From Branchiostoma lanceolatum (Eukaryota > Chordata > Leptocardii > Amphioxiformes > Branchiostomatidae), in NCBI RefSeq assembly GCF_035083965.1, contig NC_089726.1, positions 8,313,501 to 8,377,500 on the forward strand: DNA of 64,000 nucleotides, read 5' to 3'. Shown piece after piece: positions 31,801-64,000 of the stretch. Each line of letters starts with the position of its first letter. Positions within the stretch are counted from its first letter, which is position 1. A model generated the notes under the pieces. The model ran no database searches. It was not told where the DNA came from and saw only the letters and a list, made by a program, of their open reading frames with translations. The position numbers were made by a program, and so were the translations under genes.

Positions 31801-32382
31801 TACGAAGATCGGGTTTTTCAGGAAATATAAAAGATAACGCACTGCTATAGCGATAGCCGAAAAATCGGGAGCCAAAACTAACGAGAAAACCTAGGATTTG
31901 CGTCTTATCTTCACGCACTACTTAGGTCCTTGGTCAAAACAATTCCGAACCGGAACCTAACAGTGCAGTGGTGAGACCACGTTTTACAAGATATTTTTAC
32001 AAGATATTCACAAATATCTTTACACAATTACAAGTTTGACATCTTTTGTTTCTACCAGGCAATATTTCAAATGGGAACCTTTACTAATCTATTCCATATA
32101 GCAATGTTATATCTACTGAACTTCAATATTCGGTCATAATAATTTTCTTCACATCACATGGCAAATGCCCACATGCATGCCGCCATCTTTCTTTCCCTGG
32201 CTGCATTTTTACCTCTTTGAAAACCTTATACAGTGCTCATTTATTAAGAATGGCAACAATGTAGACGTTTCAAACGATAGAAAAGTTCCTTACCTAACTA
32301 TCTAAGTACTTTTATATTCATATTTTAGGCGATAAATTGGCAAAAAATCCCTTTTTAGCCTTACCGTTCCCTTCGCCTTCAT
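28834..32382 (-). CDS. RPL18A: 60S ribosomal protein eL20 (RPL18A)
   Basis: A structural protein of the large ribosomal subunit. Exons in gene order: 32382-32365 (6 codons), 30945-30766, 30429-30300, 29372-29263 and 28926-28834. They sum to 531 nt, 176 aa, the same length as the human protein. Landmarks: [95 protein letters not shown] and the terminal [11 protein letters not shown]. The tiny first exon and long first intron match the family's usual layout. On the coding strand a pyrimidine stretch (CCTTTCC, starting at 32410) about 28 bases before the ATG looks like a 5' TOP start. Confidence 0.97.
29749..30281. mobile_element. Fold-back hAT-like MITE in RPL18A intron 3
   Basis: Long inverted arms: GGTTTTCTTCGCGTGAAGAA, GGAAAATTTTCGCGTGGAAA, ATTTATTTATAGGTTCAAAA and ATCAAAATTTTTCTCCCTTG on the left are answered in reverse on the right. 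A direct repeat, CTCAGCGAGG, at 29749-29758 and 30272-30281 includes the target-site duplication (8-10 bp). It ends 18 bases from the donor of RPL18A exon 3. Confidence 0.9.
31301..31956. mobile_element. Candidate non-autonomous DNA transposon with about 20-bp TIRs
   Basis: The left end GGTCTCGGTTCGGAGTTTTT matches the reverse complement of the right end (GGTTCCGGTTCGGAATTGTT) at 15 or so of 20 positions. TAAC borders both sides, a possible 4-bp target duplication. An antisense reading frame inside (31474-31875) matches nothing I know. It lies in RPL18A intron 1. Confidence 0.55.
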
Positions 32383-32506
32383 TTCTGCACTCGAGCAAGA
32401 ACCGGAAAGGACGACACGGGGTAGCGCATTCCCAGCATGCCCCGCGGTGGAGCAGTGCGCATGCGCGACTGGAATTTTGAAGTCACGTGATGGCGGGAAA
32501 AGCAAG
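32383..32506. promoter_or_regulatory. Bidirectional promoter of RPL18A and muskelin
   Basis: Only 124 bases separate the two start codons. The interval holds an ETS site ACCGGAAAGG (32401-32410), a ZNF143/Staf-like ATTCCCAGCATGCCCCGCGG (32428-32447) and a perfect NRF1 palindrome TGCGCATGCGC (32456-32466). An AAGATGGCG YY1-like start overlaps the muskelin ATG. There is no TATA box. An 11-codon upstream reading frame (ATG at 32490, stop TAG) overlaps the muskelin start out of frame. Confidence 0.8.
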
Positions 32507-42156
<9,650 letters not shown>

Positions 42157-44950
42157 CATTCACAGACCGGACAAGATCAGCCAGTAGCTTGAATAGGATG
42201 GTGCCATAGCCAGGCTTTCAGCTAGGATTTGTTGACAGGGGGTCGAAAAATTGGGGGATGGGGGGAACAGTCCGAACCAGAGCACCCAATGGGCTCTACA
42301 GATTAACAATTACCTGGTAGCTTTGCATGTCAATGAATTTTCATGATCGAAGTAAAATAAAGGCTTTGACTTTGACTTGACTTGCTGTCCCAGCTCCTGG
42401 TATGATGAAAAAACAACAGTCGGCAGTGTGTGGGGAGAACGCATGTAAATTACCAGGGAAGCAGGGCATCCCCCTGTACATGGGGGGCGTCTTACTTCTT
42501 TGTTTTCTTAGTGTAGGGCATCCAGACGATACCCTGACCCCCTGCTAGCTATATAGCCTGGCCATAGCACTTTCTTATTTAAGAGATTAATCTTTTTCTT
42601 TTTGAAGATTACTAATATCCTCCTGGCTTTCGGAAGCTCAGCGTTGACTTCACCACTGCTGCATATTGCAGTAGATCTTGTTCTTCAAGTGATATCTGAT
42701 GCATAGAAATTTGAATGTGGATTTTATAAAAAAAACTGGTGTCAGTCATATCCCATGACTTGGAAATGCTGCTCCACAATATAAACTGTGTATACAAGAT
42801 ACAAGACAATGTGTTGCCATCAAAAATGTGTAAACGAGAAAATTTTGTCAGAAATTGCTTGCAATTCCGTACTGTTGAAGTTTTGCGAAGCTACTATGGT
42901 ACAATTCTGCTCCAATCGTGGGGAATCCCTAGGTGTGTCATTCAGTCAGACATCTTTGATTCTTAAGAATTGGTTATAGCTGGGAAGCTATAGGATGAAA
43001 ACTTTAGTATGTACTACAATGTGTTAAAATGATATTCTGTATGAAGCCATTGTGTTAGAAGAAGAGGCAAGAACAAACATGAAGGTGCATTATGTATACA
43101 GTGTGGCATCAGAATCAGGTATGTACAGTAGTTAGATGGATGATGTTATCTATCATTTCAGCATCTGTATCCAAACTTGACAAAGATTATTAGGCACAAC
43201 TAACAAAAGAACGAATTGGTTTGCTCAGGGAGGTGGTTTGCTCCTGACAAATCGAACCGAGAGGTACTTATCTGGTCATTTGCTTGCAGACAGCAAGAAA
43301 AGTGTTATTACAATCACTTCATATCATCAGAAATGAAGTGATACAGCTGTACTTTAGGAGTGTTGAATTTCAAAAATATCTGCAGCGACACCAGTATTGG
43401 ACATAATTGTTTGCACCATTGACAAGGCTAGGTGGTCTGCTCTACCAGATTGTTATGCTTTTGGTCAGCGAATTTTAATGTTGTTTTCTGTCCATTTCTG
43501 TCCATTGAATTGTTGGTAGGGAAGCAGAAAGTCCAAGAAGTCTACATTGGACATGTATTATTAAGCTGTTAACATAAGATGTAACAGTTTTGTGTATACG
43601 TTGAACAGAAGAAGTTGCATGTGGTGAAGGGAGAAAACTTGTAACAGTTTAGTTTATCAAGCAGAAACAAATGAAATATACTTGGTTGATGCCAGTGTGC
43701 CCTGTTGGAATCAAGTAATCAAACAACGTAAGTTGCGTCATTCAGAAAAAAAGTACTTCTGTGTTTCGAATGAATTAAGACATGGGATGTGTATCTTCAA
43801 TCATGTTGAATACTGTGCTTGTAAAACAAAAATTATACAATAGTGAAGCTTAAAGGTGACATGCAGCTTGAGGAAAGAGCTAGTCTGCCTAGGACACATC
43901 CTTTTTGCATGACGTTGGCTACTTTATTTACTTGCAATATTAAAGGTGGTAATTTTATTCTGAAGTGACCACTTGTTTAAGACTACAAGAAGACAAAACT
44001 CATGAAGCTATTAAAAATATGTAAAAAGTTAAGCAGTGCTTGATCGTCACAGCTGTCTAGTATCTGGACTACTGTTATTTTGTACATTTATGTGTGTAAT
44101 TCTAGAACTTTTTTTTGAAAAGTAGTGTTGTACTGATACCAGCTTGGCCTGTAAGTCTGTCTCTTAATGAAAGGTTCAAGGCTGTACGTGTCAACGGTTT
44201 GCCATCACATATGCCATACTTCAAGGTGTCATTGGGGCAGCTCTTTTGAAAAGAAGATTGGGCAATTCGTACTTTGTCAAATAAATTCATGCTAATATGA
44301 CACTTCATTGTTGGGTTTGTGTTTTATAGTTTAGAATGATCGGCATATATTGGTGTTAGATTCATTCAGTACTATATTGTGCTTATTGCCATTTTTGTCT
44401 TACTGCTAGTATTTAAAATGATAGGCCTTTCGAAATGTGTTTTGTAAACGTGGATTTGAAAAAAATCTCAAAAGTTTTGGGTAGCTTTCAATCACATTAT
44501 TCACACACAAAGTACAAACAGACCTGTCCTTGGTGCTGAGCACACGTATGCAATAAACACCATGCATTCTACAATACGAGCAAGCGTGAAAAAAACTTCT
44601 TTGTCCGCCAGGGTGACTTTCCTATGAGCAGTTATTAGTAAGCCATGGTAGCATAAAACATTTCCTGCTCTCTTCTTATAGAATTCTTTTCCATGGCACA
44701 GTGCCAAAAGTAGTGGACAAAGTCTGGCCCTCTTTCTGAGATCTTGCCCAAAGAGAATTGCTGCAGAGTCGCTTATTTCATTTTTATTTGGTGTCAAAAC
44801 CTAAGATAGAAAGTTATAAAAGTAAACTGTCCTTATAATATCCTAGTGTTCCCGGAAAACGCCCGAAAAAGAGATCCCGAAATGTAAGTTTCCTTTTTAC
44901 AACAAGCCGAGGTCCTACATCTGCTTGGAGATTACCCTGACGTCCCGCCG

Positions 44951-44958
44951 TGACGTCA
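44951..44958. promoter_or_regulatory. CRE palindrome upstream of GDI
   Basis: TGACGTCA lies about 490 bases before the GDI ATG. The function is inferred only from the motif. Confidence 0.45.
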
Positions 44959-45378
44959 TGTGTCAGATGACCTCATATTGCACGTTACACGTGACAACCT
45001 CAAAAGTAACAATATAATTTTCTCGGCTATTTTGTATATATGATCCTTGCTATCTCCTGCTATTGTTGGACGGGTAAATGAGTATCCAAATTGTCGGATT
45101 CTGCACTTCACGGGCAATCCACATTTTGTGCAGGACAACAAATTACGAGAATAATTCATTAATTGGTGCTTTTTCACTGATGAATATATCCATCCGCCAC
45201 AAATGTTCTTATCCTTTTCACGAATGTTTAGCGTCTTCATTTTATCACTTATCCTCACAAATAGGTAGATATTTTATTTACAACTCCAATATAAAGAGAG
45301 GTGTCCTATAGGAAATCCCTAAATATTGAGCCTTTTTTTGTGAAAGGATATAATTTTGAGAAGTGAGTGAATCGGTAT

Positions 45379-45391
45379 CCGCCATCTTGGG
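45379..45391 (-). promoter_or_regulatory. YY1-like site in the GDI 5' region
   Basis: CCGCCATCTTGGG is a YY1 consensus in reverse, about 60 bases before the GDI start codon, as at many TATA-less housekeeping starts. Confidence 0.6.
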
Positions 45392-45451
45392 TTCCACTGA
45401 CCAGGCTTTCGGCTGGTTCCTTTTGGGTATTTCCTCTGCCTTCAACTCAGC

Positions 45452-58022
<12,571 letters not shown>

Positions 58023-59129
58023 CGACCAAGCAGGCGATTCCAGCATACACCAGCACATTCATTCAGCTCCCAAAAAACCATAGCACTTCCAGTTACCTTA
58101 GAGGAATCAAGACATGATGAGTGTGGTTTTTAGTCCTCTTGCTGTCCTTAAAACACAAATGTCCAGTGATAGAAATTGATAACGCCAGAGGGAGATGCTA
58201 CAGGACGCAGATAGGCAATTTGCGACTCCTTTCTAGGCAGACGAGTTAGCATTATTGATTGATATTGATAGGTATCGCCAAGCCAAGCTCGGCCCCAAGG
58301 CCGCCGTACGTAGTCCGCGAGAATTGTGAAAATACTTGAGTGCCGTCTGTGGCATACGTGTATCCATGAGGTATGATGTGTCACACAAACTCTGCAAAAA
58401 AAAAAAAACTAATAAATTGCCTCGTCGATGAAAAACGTCCGTTCCATAAATCGAGAGAAAGTGTGTAAAGCCTAATTGTGTAGCTCTAACGATTCCGTGC
58501 TCTTTTCATGCCATGGTTTATAGATAGCGAACTGACAAATGTCTGCCTACCTACCTACCAGTAACACTAGTCGTGAGTACGTGGTAGCTCTATTCTACCA
58601 ACTGTAATTAAGCTAAATCATTATAAGAAGGGATCAAGCAAGAAGAGTAATTCTACCCTAGCCTACCTACTCCTGCTCACTAATCGTAGGAGTTGTAACC
58701 GTAGATGTATTTTGCTCGCTGAGCCGACATGCTTTGTTCAAATTATTGATAAGGCACCAAAGCTGAAATATTTGTGTTATTGTACATAATGAGACCTAAT
58801 ATCTTTGTGGTGCAAATGAAGACCTGTTTGGACGTATTATGTAAGAGCTATTTCCAGTGTCATCTAGTGTGTTCGCTGGCTACATGTCAGGTACACAAAT
58901 TACACAGTAGTTCCAACTATTGACAAAAGCTTTCACTTGTTATGAATTTGTGGTCTTTCCCCTCTTGTCTGTGGTCGATTCTATAAAAATGTGTGATGTC
59001 CTGGGGAACCCTTTGCTAATGTCCCCAGAACTGCGTAACGGCTTTCATGTCTTAATAAATGACAGAGCACATGGGATTCCTCGTGTCCAGATTCTTTCAT
59101 TTGTGTTTCTGTAAAAATTTGAAGTTAAT

Positions 59130-59420
59130 TGATGTCGTGTTGCCGTAATGGTTAGGGTGTTTGGCCCAGAGGTCCTGGGTTTGAACCAGGGCTGTCTCCA
59201 GAACCCGTCCCTCCGTTCCGGGACAGAAATTTGCTTGTTGGGACGGAACAATTCTTTACCTTGTCCGTCCTAACATCTGATCTTTATGACATGAAATTGA
59301 TTGAAATGTATCTTCGTAAGCTTGAAATGATGAATTTAACAGGGAAAAGTCAACACATTGGCTCCCAAGCAATGAGTGGGACGGAAAAAAATTAAAAGCT
59401 GGTTTGAATCCCAACAATGT
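59130..59420. mobile_element. tRNA-like SINE fragment interrupted by a GGGCTGTCTCC MITE
   Basis: The head GTAATGGTTAGGGTGTTTGG runs to the B-box GGGTTTGAACC. It is then broken by CAGGGCTGTCTCCAGAAC... and resumes after 59402 as GGTTTGAATCCC. GGTTTGAA on both sides is an 8-bp duplication of the B box. The MITE lacks its usual GGAGACAGCCCTG right end. Confidence 0.75.
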
Positions 59421-59454
59421 TAGGGACTGATCGATATTTAGCGGGGGGGGGGAG

Positions 59455-59590
59455 GGGTGGTGCACCGGAGGGGAGGGCCATCGAGAAATTTTTTGGCCTG
59501 GGGGGAGGGCCATCGAAAAAAAATTTGAGCCGGGGGGAGGGCCATCGAAAAAAAACTGCATCAGGGGGGAGGGCCATCGAAAAAGTTTTT
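59455..59590. repeat. Minisatellite, GGGGGGAGGGCCATCGAAAA unit
   Basis: Four copies of GGGGAGGGCCATCGA plus an A/T run, spaced about 35-40 bases. Confidence 0.9.
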
Positions 59591-60379
59591 TTAAAATTCA
59601 TTATAACGTTACATGTACCATCCAAAGGTCTGGTAATTTTGTATACGTAGCAATCTGCTATTGAGAACGCGCACGCATCCCTAAAAAACTCCCCATATTC
59701 TACGGCCTGCGTGCGGCCTGTCGGGATTTACATTGAAACCGTCAGAAGGGCGTCCGGGCGTCAAATGACGGCGAAATCTCACTTTGGACGGCCTGGACCT
59801 GAAGCACATTTCGACACACATTTTGCCGAGGAGTCGGTAAAAAGATTAAGAAATACGCACGGTTGTTTTGTGTTTGCCACTAATTTACTTAAGCTGTCGG
59901 CGTGGTGGGAACGATCCCACACTGGCACTTCTCGGCGTTGATGTCATTGTGGAGGTATTAAACGTACCTTACTCAACAAATGTGGGAAATAGAGCATTTA
60001 TAAGAGGGTTCAAAATGTCAAAATTTTCCTTGCGGCGCCAGTGTTCCCGCCAGGTTTTTTTCATAGCATCGGGGCAGGGGTTCGGGGGCTCTTGCAATAG
60101 GCTATTTAGAAGGCTTCTTTTTCCGTTTTGAGGGTCATATTTATGATACTAGTAATCGTGGCAGTCAATCAGCTTCTCCACAGGACCTTGACATACAGTA
60201 CTTCAGGTGAAAAACAACTGAAAACTCACGGAGATCTAAAGATCGGAGATCGAAAACTCAGAAACAACAAATTCACCCAGCTCAACAATATCAATAGTTT
60301 ATTTAGATACTCAACAATATCAATAGTCGATACCAGTTTTCCGTTTTTAAGCTATGCCCGGCTTGTCCGGAGTCGAAGC

Positions 60380-60615
60380 GCCACAATCGTCGCTGTCAGA
60401 GTCCCTTCGGTGCGAAGTAGGAAGCCATATTCCTGGTACTTACAAGTTACAGAAAACGTGGAACGCTACAATCGTCGCTGTCAGAAGTTCTCGGCGGTGC
60501 GAAATAGGAAGCGATATTCCTGGTATTCCCACGCTTGTTTGCAGATATGTTTGCAGAAAAATCGCCGCCGAAACCGCTGTGCTGCGTCAGATTGTACTTA
60601 CAGAAAACGTGGAAC
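60380..60615. repeat. Tandem duplication, about 86 bases
   Basis: ACAATCGTCGCTGTCAGA and TAGGAAG(C)CATATTCCTGG appear at about 60383 and again at about 60468. A third partial copy is GTACTTACAGAAAACGTGGA at about 60595. Confidence 0.8.
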
Positions 60616-61819
60616 TACAGTCTAATAAAAACTTTGTAGCACAAGGAGATCCAACGCACGCGTTTTCCCACAAAGTTGCCGCTGATTGACAGTCGGCATC
60701 CTTTGATACCGTCGGCGAGACGCCAGCAAGTCTACCAAAGTAACCAAAGGAAAGTCGGCGGTTTGTGGGCGGGGCCACAAATATTCTGGGTGGGAAAATG
60801 ACATAACCTCGCTCTAGAAATTTGTCAGAAATACAGTTAAGAATCAATTCTATTCCCGCGCTGACAAAGAAAGGAATCTTTTACGTTAATAACTGCCTCT
60901 GTTTGGGTCAACTGCGGACTGTCGGCTTTCAAATAAGGAGATTTCCCCGGGAATCTGATACATTTACGGCTGTTCTAATAGTCCGGGACCCGCCCCGCAG
61001 ATATATACTCGGCTATTGTTTACGTTTTCGCGCGATACTGCCAGCGTCACACGAGTCGCAAAGGGATGTTCCCGGGTGGGTGGGGCGTCGAGACAAGATC
61101 GGAGCGGTAGGGCGGGGTGCTAATTAATAGTAATTGGCACCTCTCTTTGAGTTGATAGTTGGATGGCTTCATTCGAAACAGCGGAGTCGCGTGCTTGGAA
61201 CGTATTGTCCAGGGGCGGGGCGGGGCGCGGCACCATCAAAAATAATTCTAACTCACACCCAGTGCGTCACGCCCCCAAGTGGGAAAACGAAGAACCGACG
61301 CGACGGTCCTAGTCCTACGGCCGCGAGGAAGATTCACTGGAACAAGAAGCACCTATCAAATATGATGTTGTTGTCCATCATTATGTTTTTTGTTTTTTTC
61401 AATAACAGCAATACGGATTTTCGCGGTGCTAACTATTTTGTTTATATCTTGAACTGGGAAGAACTCAGCCAAATGATGAAAGCCATGACACGCCTGAAGG
61501 CTGACAGCATCACAAGGTAACAAAGCAAACACATCGTTACATAAAAAGTTGATATCTGTTACAAAAATGAATACTACTACAAATCACTGAAATCACACCC
61601 AAACTTCTTCTAATCTTTCGATTCCATACAAACAAATATTGCAATGTAATGTGATCGTGATCTCTCTCTTTTATGTTTGGATGCGGTGAACACACAGAGT
61701 ACTGTGCAGCCATCTTGTCCAAAGTTGCATCTGGCATAGGCTCGAGCCACAGAGGCGAATAGAAAACCGTCGTTCGTGACATGTCGCGAGCGGCGGTGTC
61801 GTCTGCGGCGGTTCCATGA

Positions 61820-61837
61820 TGACGTCAAACCAAGATG
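61820..61837 (+). promoter_or_regulatory. CRE plus YY1-like start element
   Basis: A perfect CRE TGACGTCA at 61820-61827 is followed by CAAGATGGCGGCGACC, a YY1-type initiator overlapping an ATG. This pairing is typical of TATA-less promoters. Confidence 0.65.
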
Positions 61838-61948
61838 GCGGCGACCATCGGGCGGCATGGGGAGCAGCGAAACTATATGGCAGACTTCACAACAACAACT
61901 GCATGTGCATCGACAACTATAGATACAAACTGGCATACGTCTAACAAG
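61835..61948 (+). CDS. Probable first coding exon of an unidentified gene
   Basis: An ATG in YY1-type context opens 38 codons without a stop (MAATIGRHGEQRNYMADFTT then a Thr-rich stretch to WHTSNK). It ends exactly at a donor, AAG|GTACGA, phase 0. No downstream exon was identified in the 2 kb left, so the gene must continue past the window. I do not recognise the protein. Support is promoter context, start codon and donor only. Confidence 0.45.
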
Positions 61949-62741
61949 GTACGATAATAAGAATATTTTAGAAGTCTAAAAGCATGAAACGTGCCGCTAG
62001 AGCTTTTTAGATCATGCGTAACAGTAGCCGACGTTAGAAAATTATCATAAGTCTATGCAAGGACACTATATAATGTCCTTGGTCTATGCGAGGACTACGC
62101 CGCACGTGTGAATTTTATCCTGATATTCTTGCTCTTGATCGGGTACTGGGCAACACCCCTTTGTTGGAGTAAGGCTGTAGCCTGTCATAATGAGGATTTT
62201 TCTCCACTATTGGCAGACTATAGTAAGAATATTAACATTTGATTATAGTCACAAAACAACAAATTTAAACACGAAAACAAACAATGCCAGGATAACGAAT
62301 TTGGTTCACAAAGCCAGCTCTATACCATTTGGGTCAACCAGACCATATAGAATTGATGAAATGTTAGGAAGACAAAGGAAGACAACGTTGAAAAAGGAGA
62401 AATTTGACAAAAACTTATGGAAAATGTTCGGAATGACATATTACTGTAAAACACTGCACACATGAGACAAATTATTGCATATCTTTGCAACAATAACAAA
62501 CAGATGTTTGGATAAACCTGTCTAGCAAACAAACATTCCAACCTGACTTTTCGTGATTTTGATCTTTTCCATCTATACAGACATTAACTATGCTACACAT
62601 TATTTAGTCATATTATAACTCATGTGATAGTTATAAAACCTATTCAAATTCCTTTTCTGCTTCTGACCGTTACTGAAGCTGTATAAAGTAACTATAAGCT
62701 CCAAATTTTCTAAACAATCATGCTAAATTAAAGATAATTGT
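61949..62741. other. Presumed intron or intergenic sequence
   Basis: Low-complexity-free AT-rich DNA. A 91-codon frame at 62190-62465 is rich in Lys, Thr and Asn and unlike any family I know; no splice context was convincing. Confidence 0.4.
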
Positions 62742-64000
62742 CCCAAAGAGCCACATACTCCCAGGTAAGATGATTGTCTGTATCTGGAAAACTGCCACGA
62801 GGGGCTGAAATTGAAAATGCTGTCTCTTTTCAAGGAGAAAGACTTTCGGAATTAAAATTTGCGTACTGTTATATGTGATAACTATCTTAACACCAGAGTG
62901 CTTAATTCAGCCAAAGAGAAACGCACCCAAGCATCATTATAGAAAACTGCCACGAGAGGCTGAAGTGGAAAATGGTGTCTCTTTTGAAGGAGAAAGGCTT
63001 TTGAAATGGAACTTTGTGGCTCTCTGATCTACACAGTGAATGGAATTTTTTGGCTCTTTCATCTACACAGTACCCGTACTGTCATATCTGATAACTATCT
63101 TAAAACCAGAGTGCTTAATTAAGCCAAAGAGACACGCCCCCAAGCATCATTAAGGAAAACTGTCACGAGGGGCTGAAATGGAAAATGGTGTCTCTTTTGA
63201 AGGAGAAAGGCTTTTGGAATGGAATTTTTTGGCTCTTTCATCTACACAGTACCCGTACTGTCATATCTGATAACTATCTTAGAGCCAGTGTGCTTAATTA
63301 AGCCAAAGAGACACGCCCCCAAAGCATCATTAAGGATTACTGTCACGAGGGGCTGAAATGGAAAATGGTGTCTCTTTTGAAGGAGAAAGGCTTTTGGAAT
63401 GGAATTTTTTGGCTCTCTCATCTACACAGTACCCGTACTGTCATATCTGATAACTATCTTAGAACCAGAGTGCTTAATTAAGCCAAAGAGACACGCCCCC
63501 AAAGCATCATTAAGGAAAACTGTCACGAGGGGCTGAAATGGAAAATGGTGTCTCTTTTGAAGGAGAAAGGCTTTTGGAATGGAATTTTTTGGCTCTTTCA
63601 TCTACACAGTACCCGTACTGTCATATCTGATAACTATCTTAGAACCAGTGTGCTTAATTAAGCCAAAGAGACACGCCCCCAAAGCATCATTAAGGAAAAC
63701 TGTCACGAGGGGCTGAAATGGAAAATGGTGTCTCTTTTGAAGGAGAAAGGCTTTTGGAATGGAATTTTTTGGCTCTTTCATCTACACAGTACCCGTACTG
63801 TCATATCTGATAACTATCTTAACACCAGTGTGCTTAATTAAGCCAAAGAGACACGCCCCCAAAGCATCATTAAGGAAAACTGTCACGAGGGGCTGAAATG
63901 GAAAATGGTGTCTCTTTTGAGGGAGAAAGGCTTTTGGAATGGAATTTTTTGGCTCTTTCATCTACACAGTACCCGTACTGTCATATCTGATAACTATCTT
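62742..64000. repeat. 180-bp tandem satellite array, open at the right edge
   Basis: Units begin AGCCAAAGAGACACGCCCCC and contain AACTGTCACGAGGGGCTGAA, TGGTGTCTCTTTTGAAGGAG, TTTTGGCTCTTTCATCTACA, ACCCGTACTGTCATATCTGA and TAACTATCTTA. Starts at about 62742, 62911, 63122, 63301, 63481, 63661 and 63841. The last four intervals are exactly 180 bases with only a few differences; the first two units are diverged, and the second holds an extra duplication of about 30 bases. Confidence 0.95.

Larger units (their letters stand above)
42157..45451. other. Muskelin 3' UTR and intergenic region before GDI
   Basis: AATAAA at 42356-42361. The remaining 3 kb show no recognised exon. Near the right end are a CTGCTTGGAGATTA MITE end (about 44919), a perfect CRE TGACGTCA at 44951-44958 and a YY1-like site, all probably part of the GDI promoter region. 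Confidence 0.6.
58023..61834. other. GDI 3' UTR and intergenic region
   Basis: AATAAA candidates at 58411-58416 and 59054-59059 may end GDI. The rest holds a MITE inside a SINE, a minisatellite (59455-59590), an 86-base duplication (60380-60555) and GC-rich promoter-like DNA around 60960-61330. Reading frames at 59711-59941, 60128-60625 and 61134-61520 show no family I recognise. Confidence 0.5.

Noticed and set aside
31474-31875. 134-codon antisense frame in RPL18A intron 1
   Set aside because: Lies inside a TIR-bounded element; composition looks random and no domain is visible.
60128-60625. 165-codon frame rich in Arg
   Set aside because: Built from an 86-base tandem duplication; no start context, splice site or family resemblance.
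61134-61520. 128-codon frame ending in a Leu/Met-rich stretch
   Set aside because: No ATG start in good context; no recognised domain. Kept only as a note because it precedes a promoter-like region.

Overview
The window looks like genomic DNA of an invertebrate chordate, most likely an amphioxus (Branchiostoma). Genes are split into many small exons with GT-AG introns. The conserved proteins (TAF9, RPL18A, muskelin, Rab GDI, a Rab29/32/38-type Rab) are recognisably close to vertebrate forms. Introns are dense in small MITE-like and SINE-like repeats, and there is a large exon-shuffled lectin/kringle/SRCR mosaic gene of the kind known to be expanded in amphioxus. The species call is inference. 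Nothing prokaryotic, viral or CRISPR-like was seen.

Layout. 1-1068 (+): last three exons of a major-facilitator transporter of the GPH/MFSD2-like kind. 2243-18069 (-): one 26-exon gene whose exon phases close without a gap over 3471 nt (1156 aa). It encodes signal peptide, kringle, kringle, Pro/Thr linker, ShKT, C-type lectin, CUB, linker, C-type lectin, MAM, C-type lectin, linker, kringle, linker, group-A-like SRCR and a basic tail. 19719-22101 (+): TAF9. 23753-26929 (+): Rab29/32/38-type small GTPase with a second, truncating terminal exon candidate. 28834-32382 (-): RPL18A. 32507-42156 (+): muskelin, head to head with RPL18A across a 124-bp shared promoter. 45452-58022 (+): Rab GDP-dissociation inhibitor with two tandem, interchangeable versions of its fourth coding exon. 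61835-61948 (+): probable first coding exon of a gene leaving the window. 62742-64000: a 180-bp tandem satellite running off the right edge.

How the genes relate. Most are ubiquitous housekeeping genes (transcription initiation, ribosome, ubiquitin-ligase substrate receptor, Rab cycling). Their start regions carry NRF1, ETS, ZNF143-like, YY1-like or CRE-like motifs rather than TATA boxes. The Rab and the Rab GDI act in one cycle in the cell (GDI extracts prenylated GDP-Rabs from membranes), but nothing in the sequence says their proximity is functional. The secreted mosaic protein stands apart: GC-rich exons, long repeat-filled introns, three C-type lectin domains that all keep the EPN and WND calcium/sugar motifs, and symmetric phase-1 modules. 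It is probably a pattern-recognition or matrix protein.

The observations most worth following are the 16-module mosaic protein; the duplicated GDI exon; the alternative prenylation-less Rab end; a palindromic MITE whose target-site duplication copied a splice donor; a cluster of five TTGACAG palindromes upstream of the mosaic gene; and the homogenised 180-bp satellite. All positions were worked out by eye, so individual splice sites could be off by a few bases, but reading frames were checked to close for every complete gene.
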